Shown here piece after piece: positions 35,714-46,300 of a DNA stretch of 64,000 nucleotides. Source of the stretch: Clostridiales bacterium NK3B98 (GTDB lineage: Bacteria; Bacillota; Clostridia; Oscillospirales; Oscillospiraceae). Below the pieces are notes generated by a model. That model saw only the letters and a list, made by a program, of their open reading frames with translations, was not told where the DNA came from and did no database searches. The number at the start of each line of letters is the position of its first letter. Positions within the stretch are counted from its first letter, which is position 1. Position numbers and translations under genes: made by a program. The stretch covers positions 34,699 to 98,698 of the forward strand of contig ATWA01000006.1 of the NCBI GenBank assembly GCA_000421005.1. The letters run 5' to 3'.

Positions 35714-35775
35714 TGCTCTTTTCCTCCTCTGTTATAGAACGGTTTCGGCTGATCGGATGCCTGTTCACAGCTCTC

Positions 35776-35804
35776 ATAGTACAGGAAAACGTCTCTTTTG
35801 TCAA
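35776..35804 (-). promoter_or_regulatory. Promoter of the GH32 gene
   Basis: TTGACA (35799-35804) and TACTAT (35776-35781), 17-bp spacer, minus strand. Confidence 0.75.
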
Positions 35805-35818
35805 TTCGTTTGACGAAT
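35804..35818 (-). promoter_or_regulatory. Palindromic operator candidate at the GH32 promoter
   Basis: ATTCGTTTGACGAAT, 6-bp perfect arms with a 3-bp centre, immediately upstream of and touching the -35 box; size and symmetry suit a LacI/GntR-type regulator encoded elsewhere. Confidence 0.5.
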
Positions 35819-35884
35819 CAGAATAACGTTTCATTCCCCTTATTTTCCTGCGTCTATCGGTGAAATATCCCATAAAACGCAGGA

Positions 35885-35918
35885 AAAACCCCTTTCGCCA
35901 ACAGGCGAAAGGGGTTTT
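35885..35918 (-). terminator. Terminator after rpsU
   Basis: AAAACCCCTTTCGCC pairs perfectly with GGCGAAAGGGGTTTT (4-nt loop); on the minus strand it ends in TTTTTCC. Confidence 0.9.
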
Positions 35919-35930
35919 GTGGTGATGTGC

Positions 35931-36113
35931 TTAGTAGAACTTCTTACGGTTCTTACGGGCAGCCTCGGACTTCTTGCGGCGCTTGACACTGGGGCTCTCG
36001 TAATGCTCACGCTTACGAACCTCTGCCAGAACGCCAGACTTAGCGCAGGAGCGCTTAAAACGCTTCAGGGCGCTGTCCAGAGACTCGTTCTCGCGGACGC
36101 GAATTTCTGCCAT
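35931..36113 (-). CDS. rpsU: 30S ribosomal protein S21
   Basis: 60 aa from ATG 36113, the standard S21 length, with GGAGGGAGGG upstream; the frame stays open to 36224 but the extra residues are not S21-like. Sequence [20 protein letters not shown] and the very basic [18 protein letters not shown] tail are typical. It binds the 30S platform near the 3' end of 16S rRNA. It is monocistronic here with its own promoter and terminator. Confidence 0.96.
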   Translation of the reverse strand: MAEIRVRENESLDSALKRFKRSCAKSGVLAEVRKREHYESPSVKRRKKSEAARKNRKKFY

Positions 36114-36195
36114 TTTATTTTCCCTCCCTCCGATTATGCCCAGGGAGATAAACGTACAAGGGCATACCACCACTTTGATGGTGCTGAATGGGTAT

Positions 36196-36224
36196 ATTCT
36201 ACTCCACAACAGGGATTTTGTCAA
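36196..36224 (-). promoter_or_regulatory. Promoter of rpsU
   Basis: TTGACA (36219-36224) and TAGAAT (36196-36201), 17-bp spacer, minus strand. The ~75-nt leader contains a small CACCA/TGGTG hairpin. Confidence 0.8.
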
Positions 36225-36267
36225 TACTGGTTGAGCAACTTTCCCAAATACCTGCCGGGAGTCTCCC

Positions 36268-38793
36268 TTACTTGGCAGGCTTGAAAATCAGATTGACCAG
36301 CTTGATATTCTGGTCCTTGCCGCGGACGACAATCTGCTTCACCAGCGTCTTGCCCTCGGCCTGCTTCTGGATCTTATAGTCTGCCAGGGCAGCGGCAACA
36401 GCTCCGGCATCGTCGATGGAGGCAGGCACCTTGATGCTGGCTCTCAGCTTACCGGCCACCTGAACGGCAACCTCGACCTCGCTGGCCACCGTCTTGCTCT
36501 CGTCGTACTCCGGCCACTTCTGGTGGCAGATCATGCCTTCGCCGCCCAGATTCTCCCACATTTCCTCGCACATATGGGAGGCAAAGGGACTGAGCATCAG
36601 CACCAGCGCCTTTAGGTCGGCCACAGTGCAGCCGTTGGCGTAGAAGTCATTGGTCAGTGCCATGAGGGTGGCAATGGCGGTATTGAACTTCATGGCCTCA
36701 ATGTCCTCGCTGACCTTGAGAATTGCCTTGTGAATGGCGGCCACGTTGGCTTCGGAGTAGTCCTCGCCGGGGGCTGCCTTCTCCTGCAGATTCCACACAC
36801 GGTCCAGGAACCGTTTGCAGCCCTTCACCGCCTCATCCGACCAGGTGGCGGTCTTCTCAAAGTCGCCGATGAACATGATATACAGCCGCATGGTGTCTGC
36901 GCCGTAGGCTTTGATCACATCGTCCGGATTGACCACGTTGCCCAGACTCTTGGACATCTTCACCGCAGGGCGGAGGGCTTCGTTGCCGTACTTGGCAATC
37001 AGCGCCTGCTTTTCCTCCTCTGTCTCGGCAAAGCCCACATAGTGGGGGTTCTTGCCCAGAATCATTCCGTGGCTGGTACGCTTGGCGTAAGGCTCGGCGT
37101 GGGGCACTACACCGATGTCATAGAGGAAGTTGTTCCAGAACCGGCTGTACAGCAGGTGGAGGGTGGTGTGCTCCATGCCGCCGTTGTACCAGTCCACCTG
37201 TCCCCAGTAGTCCAGCGCCTCTTTGGAGGCCAGCGCATCCGGGTTGTGGGGATCCATATATCGCAGGAAATACCAGCTGGAGCCTGCCCACTGGGGCATG
37301 GTGTCCGTCTCCCGCTGGGCAGGGCCGCCGCAGCAGGGGCAGGTGGTGTTCACCCAATCAGTCATGGCAGAGAGGGGGCTTTCACCGTCGTCGGTGGTCT
37401 CGTAGCTCTCCACCTCAGGGAGAAGCAGGGGCAGCTCGCTCTCGGGGAGGGGAACAAAGCCGCACTTCTCGCATTTCACAATGGGAATGGGCTCGCCCCA
37501 ATAGCGCTGACGGGAGAATACCCAGTCACGGAGCTTGTAGTTCACCTTAGCGCAGCCGATGCCCTCTTTTTCCAGCCATGTAATCATGGCCTTCTTGGCC
37601 TCTTCCACGCTCATGCCGGTGATAAAGCCGGAGTTCACCATCACGCCGGTCTCCACGTCAGTAAACGCCTCATGCTCCAAATCCACCAGAGCGCCCTCTG
37701 CGCTGGCCACCACCTGAATGATGGGCAGGTCGAACACCTTGGCAAACTCGAAGTCACGGGTATCGTGGGCAGGCACGGCCATAATGGCGCCGGTGCCGTA
37801 GGTAGCCAGTACATAGTCGGAGATGAAGATGGGGATTTCCTTGCCGTTCACCGGATTGATGGCGGCCACGCCGTCCAGACGCACGCCGGTCTTTTCCTTG
37901 GCAAGCTCGGTGCGCTCAAAGTCGCTCTTGGAGGCGGCCTTGCGGACGTAGGCTTCCACTTCGTCGTAATTGTTCAGCTTGTCCTTCCACTTGGTCACAT
38001 AGGCGTGCTCCGGGGCGATGACCATATAGGTGGCGCCAAACAGGGTGTCGCACCGGGTGGTGTAGACCCGCAGCACGTCCCCCTCGGTGGTGTTGAAGTT
38101 CACCTCTGCGCCGGTGGAGCGGCCAATCCAGTTGCGCTGCTGGGTCTTGACCCGCTCGATAAAGTCCACGCTGTCCAGACCGTCAATCAGCTTCTGGGCG
38201 TACTCGGTGATCTTCAGCATCCACTGGCTCTTTTCCTTGCGGACCACCTCAGAGCCGCAGCGCTCGCACACACCCTCTACCACTTCCTCGTTGGCCAGCA
38301 CACATTTGCAGCTGGTGCACCAGTTCACCGGCATGGTGGTCTTGTAGGCAAGGCCGTGCTTGAACAGCTGAAGGAAAATCCACTGGGTCCACTTGTAATA
38401 GTTGGGGTCGGTGGTGTCAATCACTCTGTCCCAGTCGAAGGAATAGCCCAGCATGTGAAGCTGGCGGGTGAAGTTTTCGATGTTCTGACGGGTCACAATC
38501 GCCGGGTGGATGTGGTTCTTGATGGCGAAATTCTCCGTAGGCAGGCCGAAGGCATCATAGCCCATAGGCAGCAGCACATTATAGCCGTCCATCCGCTTTT
38601 TCCGAGCCACCACGTCCATGGCGGTATAGGGGCGGGGGTGTCCCACATGGAGTCCGGCGGCGGAGGGGTAGGGGAACTCCACCAGACCGTACCACTTAGG
38701 GCGGGACTTGTCTCCGGTGACAGCGGCAAAGGCCTTGCTGTCCTGCCATCTTTGCTGCCATTTTTTCTCAATGGCAACGAAATCGTATTTCAT
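36268..38793 (-). CDS. leuS: Leucyl-tRNA synthetase
   Basis: 841 aa from ATG 38793 ([16 protein letters not shown]); upstream in-frame sequence to 38898 crosses a repeat arm and is not LeuRS-like. HIGH-equivalent [12 protein letters not shown] at ~42-53, a large CP1 editing insertion, a zinc-type knuckle region ([12 protein letters not shown] ... CERCGS), and [10 protein letters not shown] near 590 are present. It charges tRNA-Leu in the cytoplasm. No T-box leader was seen in the 104-bp gap before it. Last gene of the long smc operon by position and strand. Confidence 0.96.
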   Translation of the reverse strand: MKYDFVAIEKKWQQRWQDSKAFAAVTGDKSRPKWYGLVEFPYPSAAGLHVGHPRPYTAMDVVARKKRMDGYNVLLPMGYDAFGLPTENFAIKNHIHPAIVTRQNIENFTRQLHMLGYSFDWDRVIDTTDPNYYKWTQWIFLQLFKHGLAYKTTMPVNWCTSCKCVLANEEVVEGVCERCGSEVVRKEKSQWMLKITEYAQKLIDGLDSVDFIERVKTQQRNWIGRSTGAEVNFNTTEGDVLRVYTTRCDTLFGATYMVIAPEHAYVTKWKDKLNNYDEVEAYVRKAASKSDFERTELAKEKTGVRLDGVAAINPVNGKEIPIFISDYVLATYGTGAIMAVPAHDTRDFEFAKVFDLPIIQVVASAEGALVDLEHEAFTDVETGVMVNSGFITGMSVEEAKKAMITWLEKEGIGCAKVNYKLRDWVFSRQRYWGEPIPIVKCEKCGFVPLPESELPLLLPEVESYETTDDGESPLSAMTDWVNTTCPCCGGPAQRETDTMPQWAGSSWYFLRYMDPHNPDALASKEALDYWGQVDWYNGGMEHTTLHLLYSRFWNNFLYDIGVVPHAEPYAKRTSHGMILGKNPHYVGFAETEEEKQALIAKYGNEALRPAVKMSKSLGNVVNPDDVIKAYGADTMRLYIMFIGDFEKTATWSDEAVKGCKRFLDRVWNLQEKAAPGEDYSEANVAAIHKAILKVSEDIEAMKFNTAIATLMALTNDFYANGCTVADLKALVLMLSPFASHMCEEMWENLGGEGMICHQKWPEYDESKTVASEVEVAVQVAGKLRASIKVPASIDDAGAVAAALADYKIQKQAEGKTLVKQIVVRGKDQNIKLVNLIFKPAK

Positions 38794-38860
38794 TGGTATC
38801 ACACTCTCTGCTTTCGTTTTAATCTGATGCGAAAGACACAGCGTCCCCCGCAGGCATTTC

Positions 38861-38886
38861 GTAGGGGACGGCGTCCTCCACGTCCC
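38861..38886. repeat. Solo arm of the GC-rich palindromic repeat
   Basis: A single 26-bp arm with the core GGGACGGCGTCCTC-CACGTCCC lies in the rsfS-leuS gap; the partner arm is missing. It matches the left arms at 29389 and 47126 with two or three changes. Confidence 0.8.
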
Positions 38887-38897
38887 ACACGCTCTCA

Positions 38898-39299
38898 TCA
38901 GAGCCGGTTTTCCTCCAGCTCCTTACGCCGTTCCTCTCTGGACTGCTCCAGCAGGGCGGTCAGGTCCACGCTGGTGCCGTCCTGCCACAGCCGTTCCAGA
39001 TCGTAGAACTCCCGCTGCTCGGGCAGGAAGATATGCACCACCACGGTGGAGAAGTCCAGCAGCACCCATCCGGATTCCCGCTCACCCTCTCTGTGGTGCA
39101 GCTCTTCTCCCAGCTTTTCCGCCGTCTCCTCCGCCAGATCCGCCAGTGTCCGAATCTGTGTGGTGGAAGATGCGGTGCAGAGAATGAAGTAGTCCGCCAG
39201 AATGGTGATGTCTCCCACCTGAATGACCTCGATTTTCTGCGCCCGCTTGCTGTCCAGCGCCTTGACGATTTCTTCCGCTAACACTCTGGGTTCTGCCAT
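38898..39299 (-). CDS. rsfS: Ribosome silencing factor
   Basis: 133 aa from ATG 39299; GGAAGGG is just upstream and the nadD-yqeK stop is 1 bp before. The RsfS/Iojap fold is clear: [24 protein letters not shown] and [29 protein letters not shown]. It binds ribosomal protein L14 and blocks subunit joining under nutrient limitation. The charged [16 protein letters not shown] tail is a short extension. Adjacent to nadD/yqeK as in most Firmicutes. Confidence 0.93.
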   Translation of the reverse strand: MAEPRVLAEEIVKALDSKRAQKIEVIQVGDITILADYFILCTASSTTQIRTLADLAEETAEKLGEELHHREGERESGWVLLDFSTVVVHIFLPEQREFYDLERLWQDGTSVDLTALLEQSREERRKELEENRL

Positions 39300-39300
39300 A

Positions 39301-40506
39301 TTACCCTTCCTTCCTGTGATGTTGGTCCAGCCACAGCCATGCCTCCAATGTCTTGGGGTGCAAAGGGTGCCCGGTTTGTTGGTTGTGCGCAATGGTGATT
39401 TCCAGACCCCGCTTTACTGCGGCGTCCAGATCGGTATAAATCAATGCCCGCAGCTCCTCCGCCCAAGGGTATTGGCGGTTTGGCTCGGCATAGTCTGCGA
39501 TATAGAGGATTTTCTCCAGCAGGGTCATGTCCCCCCGTCCGGTGGTGTGCCAGCGAATCGCCTCGCTGATTTCCTCACTCATGCCGTAAACACACCGGGC
39601 AATCCCCGCCCCGCTCTTGGCGTGGAGCAGCGGCAGAGTGGACTTTTCCATATCATCCAACAGAATACCATACTTTTCGCAGGTTGACAACTGCTGGGCA
39701 AGGTCAAAGTATTTGGTGCAGTCGTGGAGGATGGCGGCTTTCCGGGCGCTCTCCTCGTCCGCACCCCAGCGCAGCGCCATCTTTGCCGCTGTCTCCTCGG
39801 TGCCCCGGATATGGGGCAGGCGTTTCGCCTTCACCATGGAATAGCTGCACGCCCGGAGCTGCTCCAGAGAGAGGCGGGTCAGGTCTGCGTTGGTGCCGTA
39901 GAGGCGGTTTCGGAGAATATAGCCCCAGACGCTCTCGTCCAGACAATTCCCGCCCTTCCCCTCTGCCAGTGCGGAGCGCACCTGCGTGGAGGACATGGGA
40001 ATCACTTCCCCGTTATCAATCACAGCGCAAGTTGCCTCAAACTCCCCCTCCAGCCGCCGCTTTTGGGCGGCAAATTCCTCCGCCCGGTCATCGCTGTCCC
40101 GCTGGAAGGCGGCAAGGTTGACACACTCGCAGATAGTCTGGGGTTCCCGCCATGTGTGGAAGGAGAGAAACATATCCGTTCCCATGAGCAGCCACAGCTC
40201 ATCCTCCGGGTACTGCGCCCGAAGCTGGCGCACGGTGTCTTTGGTATAGCTTGCCCCCTCCCGGCGCAGCTCCATGTCTGAGACCAGCGTGGGAACCGCC
40301 GGGCAGAGACGGTCAGCGGCAATGCGGCACATTTCCAGCCGGTGCGCCGGGGCGGCGGAAGTGCCGGAAACCGCCTTGTGGGGCGGGATATTGTCCGGTA
40401 TCAGAATCAGGCAGTCCAGCTTCAGCGCCTTCGCCGCCGCTTTGGCCGCCTGCATATGTCCCAGATGGATGGGGTCAAAGGTGCCGCCGTAGATGCCGAT
40501 TCTCAT
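39301..40506 (-). CDS. nadD: NadD-YqeK fusion: nicotinate-nucleotide adenylyltransferase plus HD-domain Ap4A hydrolase
   Basis: 401 aa in one continuous frame. Residues 1-~198 are NadD: GIYGGTFDPIHLGHM carries the nucleotidyltransferase HxGH motif, WLLMGTDMFLSFHTW and SSTQVR (ISSTxIR-like) follow. Residues ~212-401 are YqeK: SYSMVKAKRLPHIRGTEE, the HD pair in AAILHDCTKYFD near 260, WHTTGRGDMTLLEKILYIADYAEPNR. NadD makes NaAD from NaMN and ATP; YqeK cleaves diadenosine tetraphosphate symmetrically. These are normally neighbouring separate genes; here no stop separates them. Overlaps yhbY by 4 bp. Confidence 0.92.
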   Translation of the reverse strand: MRIGIYGGTFDPIHLGHMQAAKAAAKALKLDCLILIPDNIPPHKAVSGTSAAPAHRLEMCRIAADRLCPAVPTLVSDMELRREGASYTKDTVRQLRAQYPEDELWLLMGTDMFLSFHTWREPQTICECVNLAAFQRDSDDRAEEFAAQKRRLEGEFEATCAVIDNGEVIPMSSTQVRSALAEGKGGNCLDESVWGYILRNRLYGTNADLTRLSLEQLRACSYSMVKAKRLPHIRGTEETAAKMALRWGADEESARKAAILHDCTKYFDLAQQLSTCEKYGILLDDMEKSTLPLLHAKSGAGIARCVYGMSEEISEAIRWHTTGRGDMTLLEKILYIADYAEPNRQYPWAEELRALIYTDLDAAVKRGLEITIAHNQQTGHPLHPKTLEAWLWLDQHHRKEG

Positions 40507-40811
40507 TTCTTCACCAGCACAATTTTGTCTCGCTTGTCCTTCCGGTGGCTGGGACGGTAGAGGACAAATTTGCTGCCGATGACCTGCACTTCGGCGGCGG
40601 CAGTGCGCTCTGCCAGAATCTCGCAGGCCTCCCGGGCGTCGTATTCGGCGTTTTCCAGCACCTTGCCCTTAATCAGCTCCCGGGCTTCCAGTGCGTCCCG
40701 CACCTGCTTCACCAGCTCGTCGCTGATGCCCCCCTTGCCCACGGTGATGATGGGGTCGATGGTATTTGCCATGGCACGAAGCTGTGCCCGCTGTTTGCTT
40801 GTCAGTTCCAT
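40503..40811 (-). CDS. yhbY: YhbY-family RNA-binding (CRM domain) protein
   Basis: 102 aa from ATG 40811 with AAGGAG upstream; earlier in-frame starts overlap the previous gene. MELTSKQRAQLRAMANTIDP and ITVGKGGISDELVKQV give the GxxG-like CRM/KH-type loop. Members associate with pre-50S ribosomal particles. ATGA overlap with nadD-yqeK. Confidence 0.92.
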   Translation of the reverse strand: MELTSKQRAQLRAMANTIDPIITVGKGGISDELVKQVRDALEARELIKGKVLENAEYDAREACEILAERTAAAEVQVIGSKFVLYRPSHRKDKRDKIVLVKK

Positions 40812-40825
40812 ATTGTCTCCTTGTA

Positions 40826-41059
40826 TCAGAATTGCACCGCAAAGGCGGCATACACCTTCTTGCAGGCTGGGCAATACTGCCCCTCCGCCCTGGTCTCACA
40901 TGCTACGGTTCCTTTGGGAATCAGCTTTCCCAGCTGTTCCTGAGGTGTCCATTTCACAATGGCAAAGCTCCCGATTTTATAGGGAAACGTCTCTGCCTCC
41001 GCCACGCCCTGTTGTAGTATTCCGCCGCATTCCGGGCAGCGCTCATAATATCCCTTCAT
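40826..41059 (-). CDS. Small zinc-ribbon protein
   Basis: 77 aa. Two CxxC knuckles, CPECGG at residues 8-13 and CPAC near 65-68, bracket a beta-rich middle, giving a probable zinc ribbon. It resembles small putative zinc-binding domain proteins of Firmicutes of unknown role. Its start overlaps the rdgB stop (ATGA), so translation is coupled. Confidence 0.75.
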   Translation of the reverse strand: MKGYYERCPECGGILQQGVAEAETFPYKIGSFAIVKWTPQEQLGKLIPKGTVACETRAEGQYCPACKKVYAAFAVQF

Positions 41060-41649
41060 ACGCCCTCCAAATGCTCTTTCAGCACCTGTGCAAACGCTCT
41101 CAGCGCCTGTCCCCGGTGGGAGATGGCGTTTTTCTCCTCAGCGGTAAGCTGGGCGAAGGTCTTGCCCAGCGCCGGGAGGAAGAACACCGGGTCATAGCCA
41201 AAGCCGTCGCTGCCTGCAGGGGCTTTGGCAATCACCCCGTCACAGCGCCCCTGAGCGGTGAGCTCCCTGCCGTCTGGGAAGATGCAGGAAATGGCGGTCT
41301 GGAAGTGGGCTGCCCGGTTCTCCGCCCCCTTCAGGTTCTCCAGCAGAAAACGATAGCGCCCTTGGTCGTCCAGCCCCTCCCCGCCGTAGCGGGCGGTATA
41401 CACCCCGGGGGCGCCGTCCAGTGCGTCCACGCAAAGCCCGGAGTCGTCCGCAATGGCAGGCAGTCCGCTGGCCTTGCACACCGCCTCCGCTTTCAGCCGG
41501 GCGTTTTCCGCAAAGGTGGTGCCGTTCTCCTCCACATCCACAGAGATACCAAGCTCCGATTGGAGCACCACCTCAACGCCCACAGCGCCAAGCACTGCCT
41601 GCATCTCTTTCAGTTTGCCCGGGTTGTGGCTTGCCAGTACAAATTTCAT
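41056..41649 (-). CDS. rdgB: Non-canonical purine NTP pyrophosphatase (RdgB/HAM1)
   Basis: 197 aa. Family motifs: FVLASHNPGKLKEMQAVL, TFAENARLKAEAV, ADDSGLCVDALDGAPGVYTARY and GSDGFGYDPVFFLP, with the SHRGQAL C-terminal motif. It hydrolyses dITP and XTP to monophosphates, keeping deaminated purines out of DNA. It begins 3 bp after the rph stop; rph-rdgB adjacency is common in Firmicutes. Confidence 0.95.
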   Translation of the reverse strand: MKFVLASHNPGKLKEMQAVLGAVGVEVVLQSELGISVDVEENGTTFAENARLKAEAVCKASGLPAIADDSGLCVDALDGAPGVYTARYGGEGLDDQGRYRFLLENLKGAENRAAHFQTAISCIFPDGRELTAQGRCDGVIAKAPAGSDGFGYDPVFFLPALGKTFAQLTAEEKNAISHRGQALRAFAQVLKEHLEGV

Positions 41650-41652
41650 CTC

Positions 41653-42393
41653 TCAGGCCTCCGGACGGGTACGCTTACCCAGTTCAATGGCCTCGTTCTG
41701 CTTTTCCATCAGCTCATGGATGCCCTTGGAGCAGAGACGAACCAGCTTCTGCTGCTCCTCCACGTCAAAGGCTCTGCCCTCGCCGGTGCCCTGAATCTCC
41801 ACCAGCTTGTCCCCCTCGATCATCACCACGTTCATATCCACCATGGCGGAGGAGTCCTCCTCGTAGCGCAAGTCCAGCAGCAGAGCGTTTTCCACGATAC
41901 CCGCAGAAACTGCCGCCACCTGATGCACCACCGGGTTCTCCTTCAGGTAGCCGTTTTTCACCAGCAGGTCGCAGGCCAGATACAGCGCCACATAGCCCCC
42001 GGTGATAGAGGCGGTGCGGGTTCCCCCGTCCCCCTGCAACACATCACAGTCCACCGTGATCTGGAAGCCGGACAGCTTTTTCATGTCCACCGCCGCCCGG
42101 AGGGAACGTCCAATGAGCCGCTGAATCTCCGCAGAGCGCCCGGACAGCTTCAGCTTGCTCACGTCCCGGCGGGAGCGGTCCCGGTTGGCACGGGGCAGCA
42201 TATTGTACTCCGCTGTCACCCAGCCCTCCCCCACAGGCACATGGGGCGGTACTCTGTCCTCCACGGAGGCGGTGACATACACATGGCTGTCGCCGCACTT
42301 GATGAGGCAGCTCCCCTCGGCAAAGCGGTTGATGTTGGGGATGATCTCTACCGGACGCAGCGCGTCCTTGGCTCTTTCATCAATTCGTTTCAT
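41653..42393 (-). CDS. rph: Ribonuclease PH
   Basis: 246 aa from ATG 42393 (GGAGG at 5 nt; an in-frame start 15 nt earlier is less likely). Signature segments: RPVEIIPNINRFAEGSCLIKCGDSHV, ANRDRSRRD, ITVDCDVLQGDGGTRTASITGGYVAL. Phosphorolytic 3'-5' exonuclease that trims tRNA 3' ends. Standard length. Confidence 0.95.
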   Translation of the reverse strand: MKRIDERAKDALRPVEIIPNINRFAEGSCLIKCGDSHVYVTASVEDRVPPHVPVGEGWVTAEYNMLPRANRDRSRRDVSKLKLSGRSAEIQRLIGRSLRAAVDMKKLSGFQITVDCDVLQGDGGTRTASITGGYVALYLACDLLVKNGYLKENPVVHQVAAVSAGIVENALLLDLRYEEDSSAMVDMNVVMIEGDKLVEIQGTGEGRAFDVEEQQKLVRLCSKGIHELMEKQNEAIELGKRTRPEA

Positions 42394-42404
42394 AGCTGCC
42401 TCCA

Positions 42405-43271
42405 TCAAATGAATGCTTTGACAAATTCGTCAGCGTCAAAGTATCTCAAATCGTCGATGCCCTCGCCCACTCCGGCGAACTTCACCGGCAGACCCAGCTC
42501 CTGGGCAATGGCAATGGCAATGCCGCCCTTGGCGGTGCCGTCCAGCTTGGTCAGCACAATGCCGGTAATGCCGCAGGAGTCCTTGAACTGTCTCGCCTGA
42601 TTCAAACCATTCTGCCCGGTGGTGGCATCCAGCACCAGCAGAGTCTCCTTGGAGCAGATAGGGCACTCCCGCTTGATCACCCGGTCAATCTTGTTCAACT
42701 CGTTCATCAGGTTGGTCTTGTTGTGCAGCCGTCCGGCGGTATCCACCAGCACCACGTCGGTATACCGGGCGTTGGCGGCGTTGATGGCGTCAAAGACCAC
42801 AGCGGCGGGGTCTGCCCCCTCCCCCTGCTTGACAATCTCCACCCCACAGCGCTCCGCCCAGATGGTAAGCTGCTCAGAGGCGGCGGCACGGAAGGTATCA
42901 GCGGCGGCAAACATCACCTTTTTGCCCTCGTTTTTCAGGATATTGCCGATTTTGCCGATGGTAGTGGTTTTGCCCACACCGTTGACCCCGATAAACAGGA
43001 CGATGGAGGGCTGGGAGTAGAGAATCAGCCGCTTGTCGCCCACGTTGAGCATATCCGCCAGAATGCCCCGGAGCACCTCCTTGGCCTTTTCCATGTCTCC
43101 GATTTTGTTTTCGGTGCAGTGGGTACGAAGCCGCTCCACCGCTGTTGCGGCGGGGCCTGTGCCCATATCCGAGAGAATCAGACGGTCTTCCAGTTCCTCA
43201 TAGAAATCGTCTGTGAGGGCGGTATAGGTGTTGAAAATCGTAATCTTTTTCAGTTTATCAAAAAATCCCAT
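42405..43271 (-). CDS. ftsY: Signal recognition particle receptor FtsY
   Basis: 288 aa, a short FtsY without the acidic A domain. SRP54-type GTPase motifs: GVNGVGKTTTIGKIG (G1, ~residues 93-107), AADTFRAAASEQL (G2 region), VLVDTAGRLHNKTNLMNEL (G3), TKLDGTAKGG (G4) and GVGEGIDDLRYFDADEFV at the end. It docks SRP-ribosome complexes at the membrane. It lies 52 bp downstream of smc. Confidence 0.95.
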   Translation of the reverse strand: MGFFDKLKKITIFNTYTALTDDFYEELEDRLILSDMGTGPAATAVERLRTHCTENKIGDMEKAKEVLRGILADMLNVGDKRLILYSQPSIVLFIGVNGVGKTTTIGKIGNILKNEGKKVMFAAADTFRAAASEQLTIWAERCGVEIVKQGEGADPAAVVFDAINAANARYTDVVLVDTAGRLHNKTNLMNELNKIDRVIKRECPICSKETLLVLDATTGQNGLNQARQFKDSCGITGIVLTKLDGTAKGGIAIAIAQELGLPVKFAGVGEGIDDLRYFDADEFVKAFI

Positions 43272-43323
43272 ATCAAATACTCCTGTCAGGCTGGATTTTC
43301 ACTGTTCTGTATCACGCATGGCA

Positions 43324-46300
43324 TCAGTTCGCCTCGATACCCAGCTCCCGCTCCACATCGTTCAGGTTGAGGGTGAGCACTCTGGACACGCCCTTTTCCT
43401 GCATGGTCACGCCGTAGAGTACGTCCGCCTCTTCCATGGTGCCCCGGCGGTGGGTGATGGCGATAAACTGGGTCTTGTCCGTCATGCCCCGCATATACCG
43501 GGCAAAGCGCACCACGTTACTCTCGTCAAGAGCCGCCTCAATCTCGTCCATCACCACAAAGGGTGCGGGACGCACCTTCAAAAAGGCAAAGTACAGGGCG
43601 ATGGCCACAAACGCCTTCTCGCCGCCGGAGAGCAGGGTCAGCACCTTCAGCGCCTTGCCGGGGGGCTGTACCTTGATTTCAATGTCGCAACCCAGAATAT
43701 CGTTGGGGTCGCTCAGCTCCAGGGACGCCTTGCCGCCGCCGAACAGCTCATGGAAGGTGGTGACAAAGCACTCCCCGATGCGCTGGAACTGCTGGGCGAA
43801 AATCCGCTCCATCTCCTCGGTAATGCCGCCGATGATCCCTTCCAGTTCTCCCTTGGCCTGTTCTACGTCGTTGCGCTGGTCGGCCAGATATTGATACCGC
43901 TCGTTGACCCGCTGGAATTCCTCTACTGCGCCTACGTTTACGTTGCCCAGCGCCGAAATCTTCCGTTTCAGCTCCGCAATCCGCCGATTGGCACGGTTGC
44001 CCGATTCCAATTCCATACGCTGGCTCTGGGCGGCGTCGTAGCTCAACTCGTAATTGTCCCACAGCTTGTCCAAAAGCTGCTTTTCCTCCATGGCCGCGGC
44101 GGTTTTCCGCTGCTCCAGAATGGAGCACTCCCGCTCCATGTTCAAAAGCTCCTGATTGCGCTCTCTGGCGTCCTTGTCCGCCCGGGTGCGCTGGGCTTCC
44201 AGTTCCAGCTTTTGGGCGGTGAGGGCGTCAATTTGGGTCTGCTGCTCCTGCTGCCGCTGGGAAAGGGCTGCCAGTGCTTGCTCGGCGCTCTCAATCTGGG
44301 CGGTCAGGGTGCGGTTTTTCCCCTCAAATTCCCGAATCTGGTTCATGCGGGTATCCCGGTCCCCGGAGATGTCCCGCTGGACGCTGCGAAGCTGATTCAA
44401 TGCCCCCTCTGCGGTGCGTTCCTCCGCTTCCAGTGCCGCAATCTGGGTTTGCAGGTCGGTGAGCTGGCGGCGCAGCTCCTCCTGCTGCTGGCGGAGGCGA
44501 TCCCGTCCGGCGCTTTTGTCATCGCTCTCGTTTTGGGTGGTCTGCGCCTTCTGTTCCAGCGCACTGATTTCCCCTGCGGCGGTCTGGCTCTGGGCCTCCA
44601 CCTGCTGGGAGCGCTGTTCCAGCGTGTTCAGTTCCTCCCGGCAGCTGGCGAGCTGGCGGTTCAGGGCGTCGACGAGAATGTGGTACTGTCCAGCCTCGCC
44701 CTGTAGCTTCAACACCAGATCCTCCTGCTGCCGCTGCTGTCCCTGTGCCAGTTCCAAATCATACTGTCCGGCGGAGGCACTTCGCTTGGCGTCTTCCAGC
44801 ACTGCCTTGGCCTTTTCCAGACTCTCCTTTACCCCTTCCGCCTGCTGACGGAGACGTTCCAGCTCTCCCGCCCGGGAGAGAATGCCGGCGCTGCGGCTGG
44901 TGGAGCCGCCGGTCATGGCACCGCCGGGGTTGAGCACCTGCCCGTCCAGCGTCACAATGCGGAAGGAATAACGGTATGCCCTTGCCATGGCAATGGCGCT
45001 GTCCATGTCCTGGCAGATGACCACCCGACCCAGCAGATGGGAGAAGATGTTCTCATATCGGCTGTCGTAGCGGACGAGCTGGTTGGCTATGCCTACAAAG
45101 CCCCGCTGACGCTCCAAGCCCTGTTCCTTCAAAAATCCGGGGCGAACCTCGCTCACCGGGAGGAAGGTAGCTCGCCCGCCGTCCCGGCGTTTCAGGTATT
45201 CAATGGCACGCTTGCCGTCCTCGGCGGATTCCACCACGATGTTCTGCATACCGCCGCCCAGAGCAATCTCAATGGCCACGGTGTAAACATCGTCCACCCG
45301 CAGCAGCTCCGCCACAGTGCCGCAGATATGGTTCAACTGTCCCCGCTCTCTGGCCTGCATCACCGTCTTGACCGCCTTGGAGTAGCCTTCGTACATCTTC
45401 TCCATTTCGGCAATCATGTGAATCCGGCTTTGCAGGTTGTTGTCCTCCATGACAATCCGGTTGAGCTGGTCGTTGGCGGCGGTGAGACGCTTTTGCCGGT
45501 TTTGCAGCCGCAGCGTATAGCCGTTCACCTGATTGGCCAGCTCCGCCGCCTTTGCTCTGGCGGTATCCAGCTCCCGCTGCTTGTCCGCCTGCTCCTGCTG
45601 TACCGTCTCCAGACGGCTGCTATGCTCCTGAATCTGGGCTTTCAGCAGGGTATCTCTGTCCAGCAGCTCCTGGGCTGAGGCGGACAGGGCGGACAGTCTG
45701 GCTCTGGCGTCGGCGGCGGAGGCGTTCTGCTCCGCCTGACGGAGAGAAAGCCGTTCCAGTTCCCGATCAAGTACCTGACTCTGGCGGCTCAGTACCTCCC
45801 AGTCGGTTTGGCGCTGGGTGTATTCCTGACTCAGCGCCCCTGCGCTGGCGCGGATCTCCTCCAGCCGCTGTTCCCGGGTGCGAATCTGCTCCGCCACTGA
45901 ATCCGCCCGGTTTTCCTGCTGATCCAGCTCCCGTGTGAGACGCTGGGCGTTTTCCTCGTTGTTTTTCACCTGATTGCGGAGAATGGCGATTTCCGATTCC
46001 CGCTCCCCCGCCTGATTGTTCAGCTCGGACAGCTGACCTCGCAGCTCGTCCCCCTGAATGTCCATCTGCCGCAGCCCGGCGGCCAGCTCCTCTGAGCGCT
46101 GATAGAACTTCTGCTGGTCTGCTGCCGCCTGATCCCGCTGGCGTACCGCTTCCTCATAGTCGCTGTACAGCTTCCGGTTGCCCTGACGGAGGCGGTCCAG
46201 ATTGTCCATCCAGACGGAGATCTCCAATCCCCGCAGCTCGTCCCGGTAGATGAGAAATTCCTTCGCCTTTTCCGCCTGTTCCCGGAGGGGCTCTACCTGC

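Noticed and set aside
38794..38897. T-box leader for leuS
   Set aside because: The gap is only 104 bp, holds a solo repeat arm, and shows no T-box sequence; leuS is internal to an operon.
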